From Halospina denitrificans (lineage in GTDB: Bacteria; Pseudomonadota; Gammaproteobacteria; Pseudomonadales; Oleiphilaceae), in the NCBI RefSeq assembly GCF_004364635.1, contig NZ_SOAX01000006.1, forward strand, positions 62,001-126,000: DNA of 64,000 nucleotides, read 5' to 3'. The notes beneath the pieces were generated by a model that did not search any database, was not told the DNA's origin, and was given only the letters and a program-made list of their open reading frames with translations. The position numbers and the translations under genes are program-made. Positions 46,791 to 55,370 of this stretch are shown here, piece by piece (the stretch's first letter is position 1; each line of letters opens with the position of its first letter).

Positions 46791-48986
46791 TCAGCGGTGG
46801 TGATGGTAAAGGCGGTTGAACGCCTCCAGAAGTGGATCCGTGGTATCGCTTCCAGGCACCTCCTCCTCGCTGTAGAACAGCGTATTGATCAGGGTGACGA
46901 TCTCCCGTGGCTCGGCGAGATCTGCCTGATCCTCCAGTAGCCGGGTGTAGTGCTCAATGGTCATCCCTGGCGGACGCTCAAGACCGCGCCGCGCCATCAT
47001 GGCCTGCAGGTGCTTCAGGTAGAATCCGGCGGCCTGCTTCGGGTCCGAGGGCTGGTAGCGGTTCACACGCCAGTAACTGATCCGGTCCTGAATCCGGTTT
47101 CGATTCAGACGCCACAGCAGGTAGCCGGCCAGAACGAGTGCGGCACCACCAATCAGCAACGGCCAGACGGTCATCACGAAGAGTTTGATCAGGGCCAGTA
47201 GAGCGATGCTGTAACGGTAGAGGACGTCCCAGAGCCCGAGCATCAGACCCCGCCAGGTGAATTCCCGGTCGTTGCCCAGGGCGTTCTCCATTTGTTGCAG
47301 GCGCTGGGCGTACTCCTGGATCTGGTTGGCGGTGAGGGTCTCCTGTTCCGGCTTCGGTAGCTGGTAATAGGCGGTGGGTTCCAGCAGGACCCAGCCGACA
47401 CCGTCGATCCAGGCTTCCACCCAGGCGTGGCCGTCAAGGGCGCGGATCTCGTAATAGCCGGTGAGCGGGTTGCGGTCCGTCGCGGAGAAGCCGGTGACCA
47501 GGCGGGCGGGGATGTCCAGGGTGCGGAGCATCACGGCCAGTGAGCTGGCGAAGAATTCACAGTGGCCCTTGCGGTCCTCGAACAGGAACCGGGGAAGTGG
47601 CGTGCGGTTCTGGGACTCGAACACGGATTCCAGGCTGTAGTCGTATTCCGTGCGCAGGTGTTCTTCCAGTGCCAGGGCGGCCTGCCAGCGGCTATCCGTG
47701 TCCTCGGTAACGGATTCCGCCAGCTGCTGGATGCGTGGATCCAGATCCTCGGGCAGGGCGAGATCGGCGTCCCGTGGTGGTGGCGTGTTGCCCGCCAGCT
47801 CGCGGCCTTTATGCTGCCGACTGACCGACTCCACGGCATAGCGGGTGCCGTCCTGCAAGCCCGAGGGCAGCTTGATGTTGCCGTAGGCATCGATGGCCAC
47901 CACCGAGGCGGGCAGGTGAAGCAGGGCGGGCACGGGGGCTGCCGGAATGAAGCGGCCCATGGGTTGTTCTATGTGGATCTGCTGCTGGAAGTTGGCGTCC
48001 TCCCCGGTGATGCCCAGGTCGCCGTCGTTTTCCGCAAGCAGGTGCTTACGCTGGCCGTTGCTGGTCCTGGACCAGGTGACGCCGTCAAAGCGGTCAAAGG
48101 TCTCCACTTTCAGGTAGGCGCCCCTGTCGGCCCGCATCCGGGCCACGATGGCATTACTGAAGCGTTGGTTGTCCGGATCCGGGTCGCGGATGTCCATCCG
48201 GTCGCTGAACCCCTGGTAACCGGTGCTGCCCTCATTGGGAGTGGCCGGGCTGCCACCCTCCCGGCCAGGGTCGCGGCTCTCGCTGTTCCTGCTCCTGTCC
48301 TGTTGGAGGGGATCGCTGTCTCTCTGCGCTTCCTGTTCCCATTCGCGGTCCTGGTAGAACTCGGGGGCGCTGGCCATCTGGTTGCCGATGTTGGCGGCCG
48401 GAAGTCGGGGCATGACCAGGTAGATGCCCAGGGCAAGCACCATCAGGACCAGCGACACCTGGGCCTTGTCCCGATGGCGCCATACCGGTGTGGCATCGCC
48501 GCTGTGGTTCTGGCCAAGCTGTCGGTCCATGTAGGCATAACCCAGACAGAGGCAGCCGCTGATGCAGTAGAGCGCGAAGAACAGCAGGTAGCCGCCATGG
48601 GTGGCCCGGGAGGCGCCGAACATCAGCACCGCGAAGGTAACCATGAGGCTGAAGTAGAGGTGGCGGTGCAGCCGGAAAACCAGGTTCATGCCGAGTTGCG
48701 CCGCGCACAGCAGTCCCAGCAGCGCGGGCACCAGACCGGCAGTAAAGAGCAGGAACACGAACAGGAACATGCCGGCGATCAGCACCGGGTCGGACGCCCA
48801 CTTGAGCGCATCCGCACGGGCGCGTTTGCGCCAGGCCGCCCAGAGGCTGAGGACGCTGGCTGCGAGCGTGGCGGCGCCCCCAAGCATTGCGGCTGGCACT
48901 GACACCAGAACCGAAAGGGCCCCGGCGACGGCGGTGGCGAAGAGCACGGACAGCCACCAGTGAACGCGGAAGGATTCGATCGTCAT
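46791..48986 (-). CDS. TgpA-type membrane transglutaminase (DUF3488)
   Basis: 731 residues. The N-terminal part (about 10-210) holds several membrane segments; a periplasmic transglutaminase-like domain follows, with the active cysteine in DRKGHCEFFASSLAVMLR, the histidine in LDGHAWVEAW and an acidic residue in GWVLLEPT (glutamate where many family members have aspartate). A further TM is near 595-620 and the C-terminal DUF4129-like tail ends in HYTRLLEDQADL. Known TgpA of Pseudomonas is essential or nearly so. The start overlaps the DUF58 stop (ATGA). Confidence 0.93.
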   Translation of the reverse strand: MTIESFRVHWWLSVLFATAVAGALSVLVSVPAAMLGGAATLAASVLSLWAAWRKRARADALKWASDPVLIAGMFLFVFLLFTAGLVPALLGLLCAAQLGMNLVFRLHRHLYFSLMVTFAVLMFGASRATHGGYLLFFALYCISGCLCLGYAYMDRQLGQNHSGDATPVWRHRDKAQVSLVLMVLALGIYLVMPRLPAANIGNQMASAPEFYQDREWEQEAQRDSDPLQQDRSRNSESRDPGREGGSPATPNEGSTGYQGFSDRMDIRDPDPDNQRFSNAIVARMRADRGAYLKVETFDRFDGVTWSRTSNGQRKHLLAENDGDLGITGEDANFQQQIHIEQPMGRFIPAAPVPALLHLPASVVAIDAYGNIKLPSGLQDGTRYAVESVSRQHKGRELAGNTPPPRDADLALPEDLDPRIQQLAESVTEDTDSRWQAALALEEHLRTEYDYSLESVFESQNRTPLPRFLFEDRKGHCEFFASSLAVMLRTLDIPARLVTGFSATDRNPLTGYYEIRALDGHAWVEAWIDGVGWVLLEPTAYYQLPKPEQETLTANQIQEYAQRLQQMENALGNDREFTWRGLMLGLWDVLYRYSIALLALIKLFVMTVWPLLIGGAALVLAGYLLWRLNRNRIQDRISYWRVNRYQPSDPKQAAGFYLKHLQAMMARRGLERPPGMTIEHYTRLLEDQADLAEPREIVTLINTLFYSEEEVPGSDTTDPLLEAFNRLYHHHR

Positions 48987-50206
48987 CGGAAAAGCCCCTC
49001 CAGCGCCGTGTTGCGAGTGATGGAGTAGGTCAGGGTGTTGCCGTGCCGGTCGCCCCAGCTCTGCTCGAAGCGGCGTAATGGATAGATGAAGCTTTCGTCC
49101 ACCAGTTCCATATCCAGAAGGGTCACGCCCGGGGGCGGTTCGATCGTCTGGCGCCGGGAACGGTTGCGGAACGTCATCAGGGTGTTGGTCTGCGGGAAGG
49201 TTGCCAGGGCCTCGTGAACCAGGCCGGGATAGGCGTCTTCGTCATCGTTGCCGTCAGCGCTGGCGTGGGCCAGTTGCTCCAGGTAGGGCCGTATGTCACG
49301 ACAGTGCGACGGTACGCTGAAGCGGGTTTCATGCTGGCCGCGACCCATGACGTGCACGGCCATGCCCGCTTCCATGGCGTGGCGGATGACCGAGGCACAG
49401 AGTGTTATCGCGGTTTCGAAGGTGGATTCCGGCGCCTCGCCAATGTTGGCGGCGGCGGACTGGTCCAGTACCACCAGCAGGCTGGGGCGGTCCTGGTCCT
49501 CGTATTCCTTGACCACCATTTCCTGGTGCCGGGCCGAGGCCGCCCAGTGGATGTGGCGCAGGCTGTCACCCTGGCGGTATTCGCGCACTCCGGCGAACTC
49601 GTGCTGGGCACCGGTCCCTGTGGTCTGGATGGTGCCGTCGACGGAGTGCTGCCGCGAGGTCAGCATCGGCGGCGCGCCAATGGCGACGGTGCGCGGCAGG
49701 ATGGTGACTTCCATCGGCCGGGTTTCCAGGGTTTTGTGATAACGGAAGACCCCGAAGGGGTAGGCGCAGGCAAGCCGCAGCCGGCTCAGTGTGAACACGC
49801 CCCGCTGGCGACAGGTGACCGGCAGGTCCAGCTCCGCGCGTTTCGGTAGATGGGAGATAAAATGGCCGGGGTGCTCCTCTTCCACGGCAAAGGGCAGCTC
49901 GTCGGTGAGCTCGATGTGATAGGCATTGTGTCTGTGGGTCAGCGTGTAGCGCAGATGCAGGGTGCCGCCCACCTGGGCTTCGGCCTGCCGGGGCCGCGAC
50001 ACGCCAATGCCGCGCAGGTGCCACAGGGGATAGAGGTAGGACATCGCCAGCACCGCCAGCAGCAGCGCCAGCATGCCGTAGAGCAGCGCCAGGCCCCGGT
50101 TCCAGGCAATCAGGAAACAGGCCAGGGCGAGCAGCCACAGGAACCAGTGCAGGCTGAGGTGCTGCTTGATGCGCTCTTTCAGGGGCATGGGCTCAGGCCG
50201 TGGCAT
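48983..50206 (-). CDS. DUF58 domain protein
   Basis: 407 residues. Two N-terminal membrane segments (about 16-55) are followed by a beta-rich region and the DUF58 domain with its VWA-like character: GVREYRQGDSLRHIHWAASARHQ and PSLLVVLDQSAAANIGE. Always found with MoxR ATPases; the pair is thought to assist metal insertion or maturation of partner proteins, with the ATPase as chaperone. Overlaps moxR by 14 bases at its start and TgpA by 4 bases at its end, so the three are coupled. Confidence 0.93.
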   Translation of the reverse strand: MPRPEPMPLKERIKQHLSLHWFLWLLALACFLIAWNRGLALLYGMLALLLAVLAMSYLYPLWHLRGIGVSRPRQAEAQVGGTLHLRYTLTHRHNAYHIELTDELPFAVEEEHPGHFISHLPKRAELDLPVTCRQRGVFTLSRLRLACAYPFGVFRYHKTLETRPMEVTILPRTVAIGAPPMLTSRQHSVDGTIQTTGTGAQHEFAGVREYRQGDSLRHIHWAASARHQEMVVKEYEDQDRPSLLVVLDQSAAANIGEAPESTFETAITLCASVIRHAMEAGMAVHVMGRGQHETRFSVPSHCRDIRPYLEQLAHASADGNDDEDAYPGLVHEALATFPQTNTLMTFRNRSRRQTIEPPPGVTLLDMELVDESFIYPLRRFEQSWGDRHGNTLTYSITRNTALEGLFR

Positions 50207-51164
50207 CCGCGCTCGGGTTGTCCGGCACGGCGACCTCTTCCATCAGGCGTTCCAGCACCCGGGCCTGGTCCTGGGGCGTGGCCAGGCTGGCGTCCTTGAA
50301 CACCAGCCGGTGCAGCAGCACCGAGGGCGCCACCTGCTGGACCCGTTCGGGGGTTACCTCCTTCTCACCGCTTAACAGCGCCATGGCGCGGGCGGCACGC
50401 ATCAATGCAAGCGACCCCCGCGGGCTGGCGCCCAGGCGAATGCCGGGGAAGTCCCGGGTGGCGCGTACGATGCGGGCGATGTAATCCATGATGGTGTCGC
50501 TGAGGGTGATTCGCTCCGCGTAACGCTGCCAGCTCTGGAGCTGTTCCGCGGACATCACGGGTTGAATGGCCTCGAGCGGGTGTCCGTTCCGCTGGCTTCG
50601 CATGATGCGGACTTCGTCCTCGTGCTCCGGATAGCCCAGGGAAATACGCATGAAGAAGCGATCCATCTGTGCTTCCGGCAACGGGTAGGTGCCGCTGAAC
50701 TCAATCGGGTTCTGGGTGGCGATCACCAGGAAGGGATCAGGAAGGGCGTGTGTTTCGCGCTCCAGGCTCACCTGGCCTTCGGCCATGGCTTCCAGCAGGG
50801 CCGACTGGCTCCGGGGCGTGGCGCGGTTGATTTCGTCCGCTACCAGTATGTTGGTGAAGACGGGACCCGGTATGAAGCGGAACGCGTGTTCCTCCTGGGA
50901 GAAGATATTGACGCCGGTGATGTCCGAGGGCAGCAGGTCCGGGGTGCACTGGAGCCGCTTGAAATCCACGTTGAGCGAGGTCGCAAGGGCCCGTGCCAGG
51001 GTGGTCTTGCCCAGGCCGGGGACATCCTCGAGCAATACATGGCCACGGCAGATCAGCGCCACGAGCAGCAGTTTCATTGTCTCGCTCTTGCCCAGAATGA
51101 CCGAGGACAGGTTCCTGTGCAGGGCGGTCAGGGCTTCTTTGGGGCTTTGTTCCTCCATCAGCAT
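50193..51164 (-). CDS. MoxR family AAA+ ATPase
   Basis: 323 residues: Walker A EDVPGLGKTTLARALA, Walker B ILVADEINRATPRSQSALLE, sensor 1 VIATQNPIE and arginine finger region, followed by a C-terminal helical domain. MoxR ATPases act as chaperones for VWA or DUF58 proteins. The start codon overlaps the stop of the upstream IPMDH-family dehydrogenase by one base, so translation of the four genes from 52324 down to 46791 is linked. Confidence 0.95.
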   Translation of the reverse strand: MLMEEQSPKEALTALHRNLSSVILGKSETMKLLLVALICRGHVLLEDVPGLGKTTLARALATSLNVDFKRLQCTPDLLPSDITGVNIFSQEEHAFRFIPGPVFTNILVADEINRATPRSQSALLEAMAEGQVSLERETHALPDPFLVIATQNPIEFSGTYPLPEAQMDRFFMRISLGYPEHEDEVRIMRSQRNGHPLEAIQPVMSAEQLQSWQRYAERITLSDTIMDYIARIVRATRDFPGIRLGASPRGSLALMRAARAMALLSGEKEVTPERVQQVAPSVLLHRLVFKDASLATPQDQARVLERLMEEVAVPDNPSADATA

Positions 51165-52324
51165 CAGGCTCCCAATCGCGCGAGGATGGCGTCACCAATG
51201 GCATCGGTGGCGCGCGTCTCGTGGCCGTGCTCTTCCAGGTCGGCGGCAACGGCCTCAAACAGGGCCTTGCCGGCGTCAGCCAGGGGTGGCCTGGTTTCAC
51301 CCAGCCAGTCCAGCATGCGGGCGGTGGTGAAGAGCATGGCCGTGGGGTCGGCCTTGTTCTCGCCGGCAATGTCCGGGGCGCTGCCGTGGGTGGGTTCGAA
51401 CATGGAGGGGCGGCTGGGGTCGTCCGGGTTGAGGTTGCAGGACGGCGCCACGCCCAGGCCGCCGGAGATGACCGCTGCCAGGTCCGTGAGGATGTCCCCC
51501 TGCAGATTGCTCGCCACGACCACGTCGAACTGCCAGGGCGCCTGGACGAACTTCATGCAGGCGGCATCGATCAGCTCATGGGTCGTCGCCACGTCCGGGT
51601 AGTCCTTCGCCACTTCGGCGAATACCTCGGTATAGAGGTCACCCCAGTACCGCAGGGCGTTGCGCTTGGTGATGACGCAGACCTGGCTCTCGTACGTCTG
51701 CCCGTCCAGCGCCTCGAAGGTGCGGGCCTCGTTCGCCGCGCGGCGTTCCGCCGCCCGTTTTTGCGCCCGGTCAAAGGCGTACCGGATGATGCGTTCGGTG
51801 GCGAAACGCGTGAAGATCTCGGTCTGGGTGGCGATTTCGCCGGGCTGGCCCTGGCGCAGCCGCCCGCCCTGACCAACGTACTCGCCCTCGCTGTTCTCGC
51901 GGATCACCAGCATGTCGGTATCCGCCGCGCGCGGGTCCGCCAGGTACTGCCGGGCTCCGCGAAGCTGGCGGGCGGGGCGTTCACAGACCCACTGGTCAAA
52001 GCCCTTGCGCATCTCCAGAAGCGGGGAGAGAGAAACGCTGTCCGAGAGCACGTAGCGGTTGGGATCCCGGCGTGGCCCGGGGTCGCCCAGTGCCCCCAGC
52101 AGGATGGCGTCGTAGGCGGCCAGCTGTTCCATGGCATCCTCCGGCATCATGCTGCCGTGGCGGCGGTGCCAGTCCGTGGAAGGCCATTCCAGTTGATCCC
52201 ATTCCAGCGGCAGTCCGTATTGGCTACGCAGATGCTCCAGTACGCGAAGCGACTGGTGGATGACTTCGGGGCCGATGCCGTCCCCGGGTGTGACCGCAAC
52301 GCGGGCTGGTTTGGCAGTGCTCAT
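51164..52324 (-). CDS. Isocitrate/isopropylmalate-type dehydrogenase, tartrate/D-malate dehydrogenase-like
   Basis: 386 residues. Family blocks: VAVTPGDGIGPEVIHQSLRV, RENSEGEYVGQGG with the catalytic tyrosine, ITKRNALRYWG with the lysine, VVASNLQGDILTDLAAVISG with metal aspartates, and FEPTHGSAPDIAGENKADP. The RENSEGEYVG block and the SVSLSPLLEMR segment fit the tartrate/D-malate/decarboxylating group better than LeuB; the exact substrate is uncertain. NAD-linked oxidative decarboxylation is expected. AGGA lies 10 bases before the ATG. It heads the moxR operon, an unexplained pairing. Divergent from the small membrane protein. Confidence 0.85.
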   Translation of the reverse strand: MSTAKPARVAVTPGDGIGPEVIHQSLRVLEHLRSQYGLPLEWDQLEWPSTDWHRRHGSMMPEDAMEQLAAYDAILLGALGDPGPRRDPNRYVLSDSVSLSPLLEMRKGFDQWVCERPARQLRGARQYLADPRAADTDMLVIRENSEGEYVGQGGRLRQGQPGEIATQTEIFTRFATERIIRYAFDRAQKRAAERRAANEARTFEALDGQTYESQVCVITKRNALRYWGDLYTEVFAEVAKDYPDVATTHELIDAACMKFVQAPWQFDVVVASNLQGDILTDLAAVISGGLGVAPSCNLNPDDPSRPSMFEPTHGSAPDIAGENKADPTAMLFTTARMLDWLGETRPPLADAGKALFEAVAADLEEHGHETRATDAIGDAILARLGA

Positions 52325-52445
52325 GGCGCGTTATCCTGAAAGAGAAGATGACATTTTCTACTGTAGGTGCTGTTGTTTTTGTGGCAAGTTCTATATTCAA
52401 ATTGATGCGCTATCATTTCCCGACCCCGTGTTCCCGGACTGATTC

Positions 52446-52796
52446 ATGTTCTATCGAGTGATTATCTTTGCCATCGGACTGCTGCTGATCCTGCTCACCT
52501 TCGGCCTGATGTGGGGTGGGGCGGCCCTTTTCATGCGGAGCATGGGGGACACGGAACGGCTTTTCGAACGCTCCCGCATCATCGCCGTCTGGACCTTTGC
52601 AGGATTTGGGGTCGGACTGCTGTTCATGGGATTCGGCGGGCCCATCCTCGGAACCTTTGCCTTCTTCCGCAGCGCCCGAGGCGTCATGCCCCAGATCCAT
52701 GAAGCCACTGTGCTCCTCTGGGGTTTTTCGGTCGTGCTGGTGAGTTCCGCGTTGGCGGGTGGGCTGCTGTTCGGCGGCCTCTACCTGGTCGCCTGA
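52446..52796 (+). CDS. Small three-helix membrane protein, unknown function
   Basis: 116 residues, almost all hydrophobic: helices at about 4-28, 46-70 and 88-114. The cytoplasmic loop carries MRSMGDTERLFERSRII. No family recognised. No strong ribosome binding site is present before the ATG. Its 3' end overlaps the LysR gene by 16 bases, tail to tail. Codon use and length look like a real gene, but evidence is limited. Confidence 0.65.
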   Translation: MFYRVIIFAIGLLLILLTFGLMWGGAALFMRSMGDTERLFERSRIIAVWTFAGFGVGLLFMGFGGPILGTFAFFRSARGVMPQIHEATVLLWGFSVVLVSSALAGGLLFGGLYLVA

Positions 52797-53686
52797 AGCT
52801 GGCGCAACCGTTCCCGGAACCACATCAGCGCCGGTTCCCGTTCGTACTGGCGGTGCCAGTACAGGTGCACGTCCACATCCGGCATGGTCTCCGGCGCCGC
52901 CATCAGGCAGACATCCAGGTACTGGCTGATGATGCCGGCGTAGGTGGCCGGCATGGTCACCAGCAGATCCGTCTCGGAGGCCACCCGGCAGGCCGCGAAA
53001 TAGTGCTGGCACCGCAGCACGATCTTGCGCCGCTGCCCGCGAGCACTCAGCGCAAAATCCTCCAGCCCCTGGCCCTCCGAACGGGAGGAGACCAGTATGT
53101 GATTCTGGGCCAGATAGTCCTGCATGCTGATTTGTTCCCCCGCCACCGGATGATCCTTCCAAGCCACCACCACCAGCTGATCCTCATGCAGCCGTTCGTG
53201 CGCTGTCTGATCGCTGACCGGCAGCAGGACATCCACCGCGAAATCAAGCTTCCCGGAGGCAAGCTGCTGCTCCATTTCCCGTCGCGGCACCCGCTTACTG
53301 ACCACTTCAATACCCGGATAATTCGCCATGTCCTGCATGAGCGGGGGCAGGAAGGTGGCTTCCAGGACATCACGCAGAGCGATGTTGAAAACTCGGGGTT
53401 GTTGTTCCGGGGCAAAATCATGAAACGAGTTCAGCGCGGCGTGGATTTCGCTCAGGCCGGGGTGGATGGAGTTAGCCAGGCGTTGGGCCAGGGGGGTGGG
53501 GACCATCTTGTTGCCCTGGCGGCGGAAGAGGGGGTCATCGAATTGCTCCCTTAGCCTTGCCAGGGAGTGGCTCACTGCCGGCTGAGTCAGGTGCAGGATT
53601 TCGCTTGCCTTGGTCAGGCTGCTTTCCCGGTAGATCGTGATGAATATGTTCAGGAGGTTCAGGTCCAGGCGGTTGGTTGGTATCAC
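52781..53686 (-). CDS. LysR-family transcriptional regulator
   Basis: 301 residues from the GTG at 53686, the standard LysR length. The open frame runs on to 53848, but those codons read through a large hairpin repeat and are not coding. HTH (about 1-60): LLNIFITIYRESSLTKASEI then HLTQPAVSHSLARLREQF; effector domain to the C-terminus. GAGAGG lies about 10 bases upstream of the GTG. It is divergent from the acyl-CoA dehydrogenase gene, so the usual expectation is that it controls the 54150-57967 operon and itself. A possible LysR box is at 53917-53933. The inducer is unknown. Confidence 0.88.
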   Translation of the reverse strand: MIPTNRLDLNLLNIFITIYRESSLTKASEILHLTQPAVSHSLARLREQFDDPLFRRQGNKMVPTPLAQRLANSIHPGLSEIHAALNSFHDFAPEQQPRVFNIALRDVLEATFLPPLMQDMANYPGIEVVSKRVPRREMEQQLASGKLDFAVDVLLPVSDQTAHERLHEDQLVVVAWKDHPVAGEQISMQDYLAQNHILVSSRSEGQGLEDFALSARGQRRKIVLRCQHYFAACRVASETDLLVTMPATYAGIISQYLDVCLMAAPETMPDVDVHLYWHRQYEREPALMWFRERLRQLQATR

Positions 53687-53725
53687 TTTTTGCTGGCCTC
53701 TCTGGTTTGTTGGCTTTTGTGCCGG

Positions 53726-53874
53726 GGGCTGGTCGTGGTGCTGGGGGCCGGGTGTGGTGCAGCTTTCCGGGACACGCCGTGAATACGTCCCTGTAGGCTC
53801 GCTTTCGCCATCCATGGCGAAAGACGGTCCCGGAAAGCTGCACCACACCCGGCCCCCAGCACCACGACCAGCCC
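53726..53874 (-). repeat. Hairpin repeat, copy A (inverted), 48-bp perfect arms
   Basis: Left arm 53726-53773 and right arm 53827-53874 are perfectly complementary over 48 bases; the apical segment 53774-53826 is exactly 53 bases. Read on the minus strand the apex contains GCCATGGATGGCG and TACAGGGACGTATTCACGG; it matches copy C at 39 of 53 positions. Inside the apex a nested hairpin (CTTTCGCCAT with ATGGCGAAAG) forms. On the plus strand the right arm is followed by TTTTCT. It lies between the lysR start and its expected promoter. Confidence 0.9.
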
Positions 53875-53916
53875 TTTTCTACCTTGTGCGGGGAGTCCGG
53901 ACGTGAACTGAATTGG

Positions 53917-53933
53917 TATTAGTGAAACGAATA
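53917..53933. promoter_or_regulatory. Possible LysR-type box
   Basis: TATT-N9-AATA is an inverted repeat containing the T-N11-A pattern of LysR regulator sites. It lies between the divergent lysR (starts 53686) and acyl-CoA dehydrogenase (starts 54150) genes, about where an activator site would be expected. One match of this type is common by chance. Confidence 0.35.
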
Positions 53934-54004
53934 ACGTGGGATAAGAATAATTCAGTGGCCTAATGCAGTCCAGGCTCCTAGACTCGTGAAGTATCAGGCT
54001 AATA

Positions 54005-54115
54005 GGGGATGAGCGGGTGGCCTCTTCCGGGAAGCTCCGGAGCCATGGATGGCGGAGGGCAGCGTACATGGATGTATTCATAGCGGTTCCCGGAAGAGGC
54101 CACCCGCTCCTCCCC
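54005..54115 (+). repeat. Hairpin repeat, copy B
   Basis: Arms 54005-54033 and 54087-54115 pair over 29 bases with one mismatch (54010 against 54110). The apical segment 54034-54086 is 53 bases and is 48/53 identical to copy C. The outer part of the left arm (GATGAGC at 54008-54014) and the last bases before the apex (CGGGAA) are shared with copy C; the middle of the arm is not. It is 34 bases before the acyl-CoA dehydrogenase start. No T-run follows. Confidence 0.9.
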
Positions 54116-54149
54116 GACCCAAACCCAGAGGCAAAACCGGGAGGCTGCC

Positions 54150-55355
54150 ATGGATTTTGAACTCTCCGAGAAGGGCCAGGATTTTTATAATCGGGTCCGG
54201 CAGTTCATGAAAGACGAAATTGAACCCGTGGAACCCGAGTATCTGCGGGAACTGCGCAGCCTCGATAACCCCTGGGTTGTCCTGCCGGTTATCGAAGAAC
54301 TCAAGGCCAAGGCGAAGAGTCAGGGGCTTTGGAACATGTTCCTGCCCAAGAGTGATCTGGGTGCCGGGCTAAGCAATGCTGACTATGCCGCTATTGCGGA
54401 GCAGACCGGGCGCAGCTATATCGCTCCGGAGATCTTCAACTGCAACGCGCCCGATACCGGCAATATGGAAGTGCTGTATTACTACGGCTCCGAGGAGCAG
54501 CAGGAGCGCTGGCTCAAGCCGCTGCTGGCGGGTGAGATCCGTTCCGCCTTCTGCATGACCGAGCCGGACGTGGCGTCCTCCGATGCGACCAATATGTCCG
54601 CCACCGCTAAGGTCGAGGGTGACGAGGTGGTGTTGAACGGGCGTAAGTGGTGGAGTACCGGTATCGGGCATCCGAACTGCCAGGTGCTGATCTTCATGGG
54701 GCTGACCGACCCGGAGGCGAACCGTCACCAGCGCCATTCCATGGTGGTGGTCCCCAAGGATACGCCCGGGGTTAAGGTTGAGCGGATGCTGACCGTCTTC
54801 GGGGACTACGATGCGCCGAGCGGGCATGGCGAGGTGAGCTTCAATAACGTTCGGCTGCCGAAGAGTGCCATCATCACGGCGCCGGGTGCCGGGTTTGAAA
54901 TTGCCCAGGGGCGGCTCGGGCCGGGGCGGGTGCACCATTGCATGCGCGCGATCGGCGCGGCGGAGCGGGCGCTGGAGATCATGATCCAGCGGTCCCTGTC
55001 CCGGGAAGCCTTCGGCAAGCCGCTGGCCAAGCTGGGTGGCAATCCGGATATTATTGCCCGTGCCCGGATGAACATTGAGCAGGCACGGCTGCTGACGCTC
55101 AAGACGGCCTGGCTGCTGGATACCAAGGGTATCGGCGGGGCATTGAGCGAAGTGTCACAGATCAAGGCCGCGATTCCGGAGATGCTGTGCAACATCGTGG
55201 ATCAGGCGATCCAGATGCATGGCGGCGGCGGTGTCAGTGAGGATCACGAGCTGGCGACCATGTATGGCCAGGCCCGCTCCCTGCGTCTCGCGGATGGACC
55301 GGATGAAGTACACCGTGCCATGGTGGCGCGACTGGAACTGGCAAAATATAAATAA
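54150..55355 (+). CDS. Acyl-CoA dehydrogenase, ACAD10/11 and LvaC-like
   Basis: FAD flavoprotein, 401 residues. Blocks: FCMTEPDVASSDATNMSATA, VLNGRKWWSTG, AIQMHGGGGVSEDHELATMY and RLADGPDEVHRAMVARLEL. The latter, with its neighbours (SDR, APH kinase), points to the ACAD11/LvaC branch, which acts on 4-phosphoacyl-CoA and removes phosphate to give an enoyl- or 3-hydroxyacyl-CoA, rather than classical beta-oxidation. That role is inferred. GGAGG is 6 bases before the ATG. First gene of a run of four, divergent from lysR. Confidence 0.92.
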   Translation: MDFELSEKGQDFYNRVRQFMKDEIEPVEPEYLRELRSLDNPWVVLPVIEELKAKAKSQGLWNMFLPKSDLGAGLSNADYAAIAEQTGRSYIAPEIFNCNAPDTGNMEVLYYYGSEEQQERWLKPLLAGEIRSAFCMTEPDVASSDATNMSATAKVEGDEVVLNGRKWWSTGIGHPNCQVLIFMGLTDPEANRHQRHSMVVVPKDTPGVKVERMLTVFGDYDAPSGHGEVSFNNVRLPKSAIITAPGAGFEIAQGRLGPGRVHHCMRAIGAAERALEIMIQRSLSREAFGKPLAKLGGNPDIIARARMNIEQARLLTLKTAWLLDTKGIGGALSEVSQIKAAIPEMLCNIVDQAIQMHGGGGVSEDHELATMYGQARSLRLADGPDEVHRAMVARLELAKYK

Positions 55356-55370
55356 CAGGGGAAACAAGGA

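Noticed and set aside
53687-53848. 54-residue N-terminal extension of the LysR protein
   Set aside because: The extension lies in hairpin copy A, has no LysR similarity, and the GTG at 53686 gives the normal LysR length.
53683-54081. Open frame of 132 residues on the minus strand starting MNTSMYAALRHPWLRS
   Set aside because: It reads through hairpin copy B and into the lysR leader; the same peptide pattern (NTSLYAALRHPWLRS) appears at copy C because the DNA repeat is shared. It is a translation of the repeat, not a gene.
54005-54115. Hairpin copies B and C as intrinsic terminators
   Set aside because: Neither is followed by a T-run on either strand, and copy B lies upstream of the operon rather than after a gene in the plus direction.
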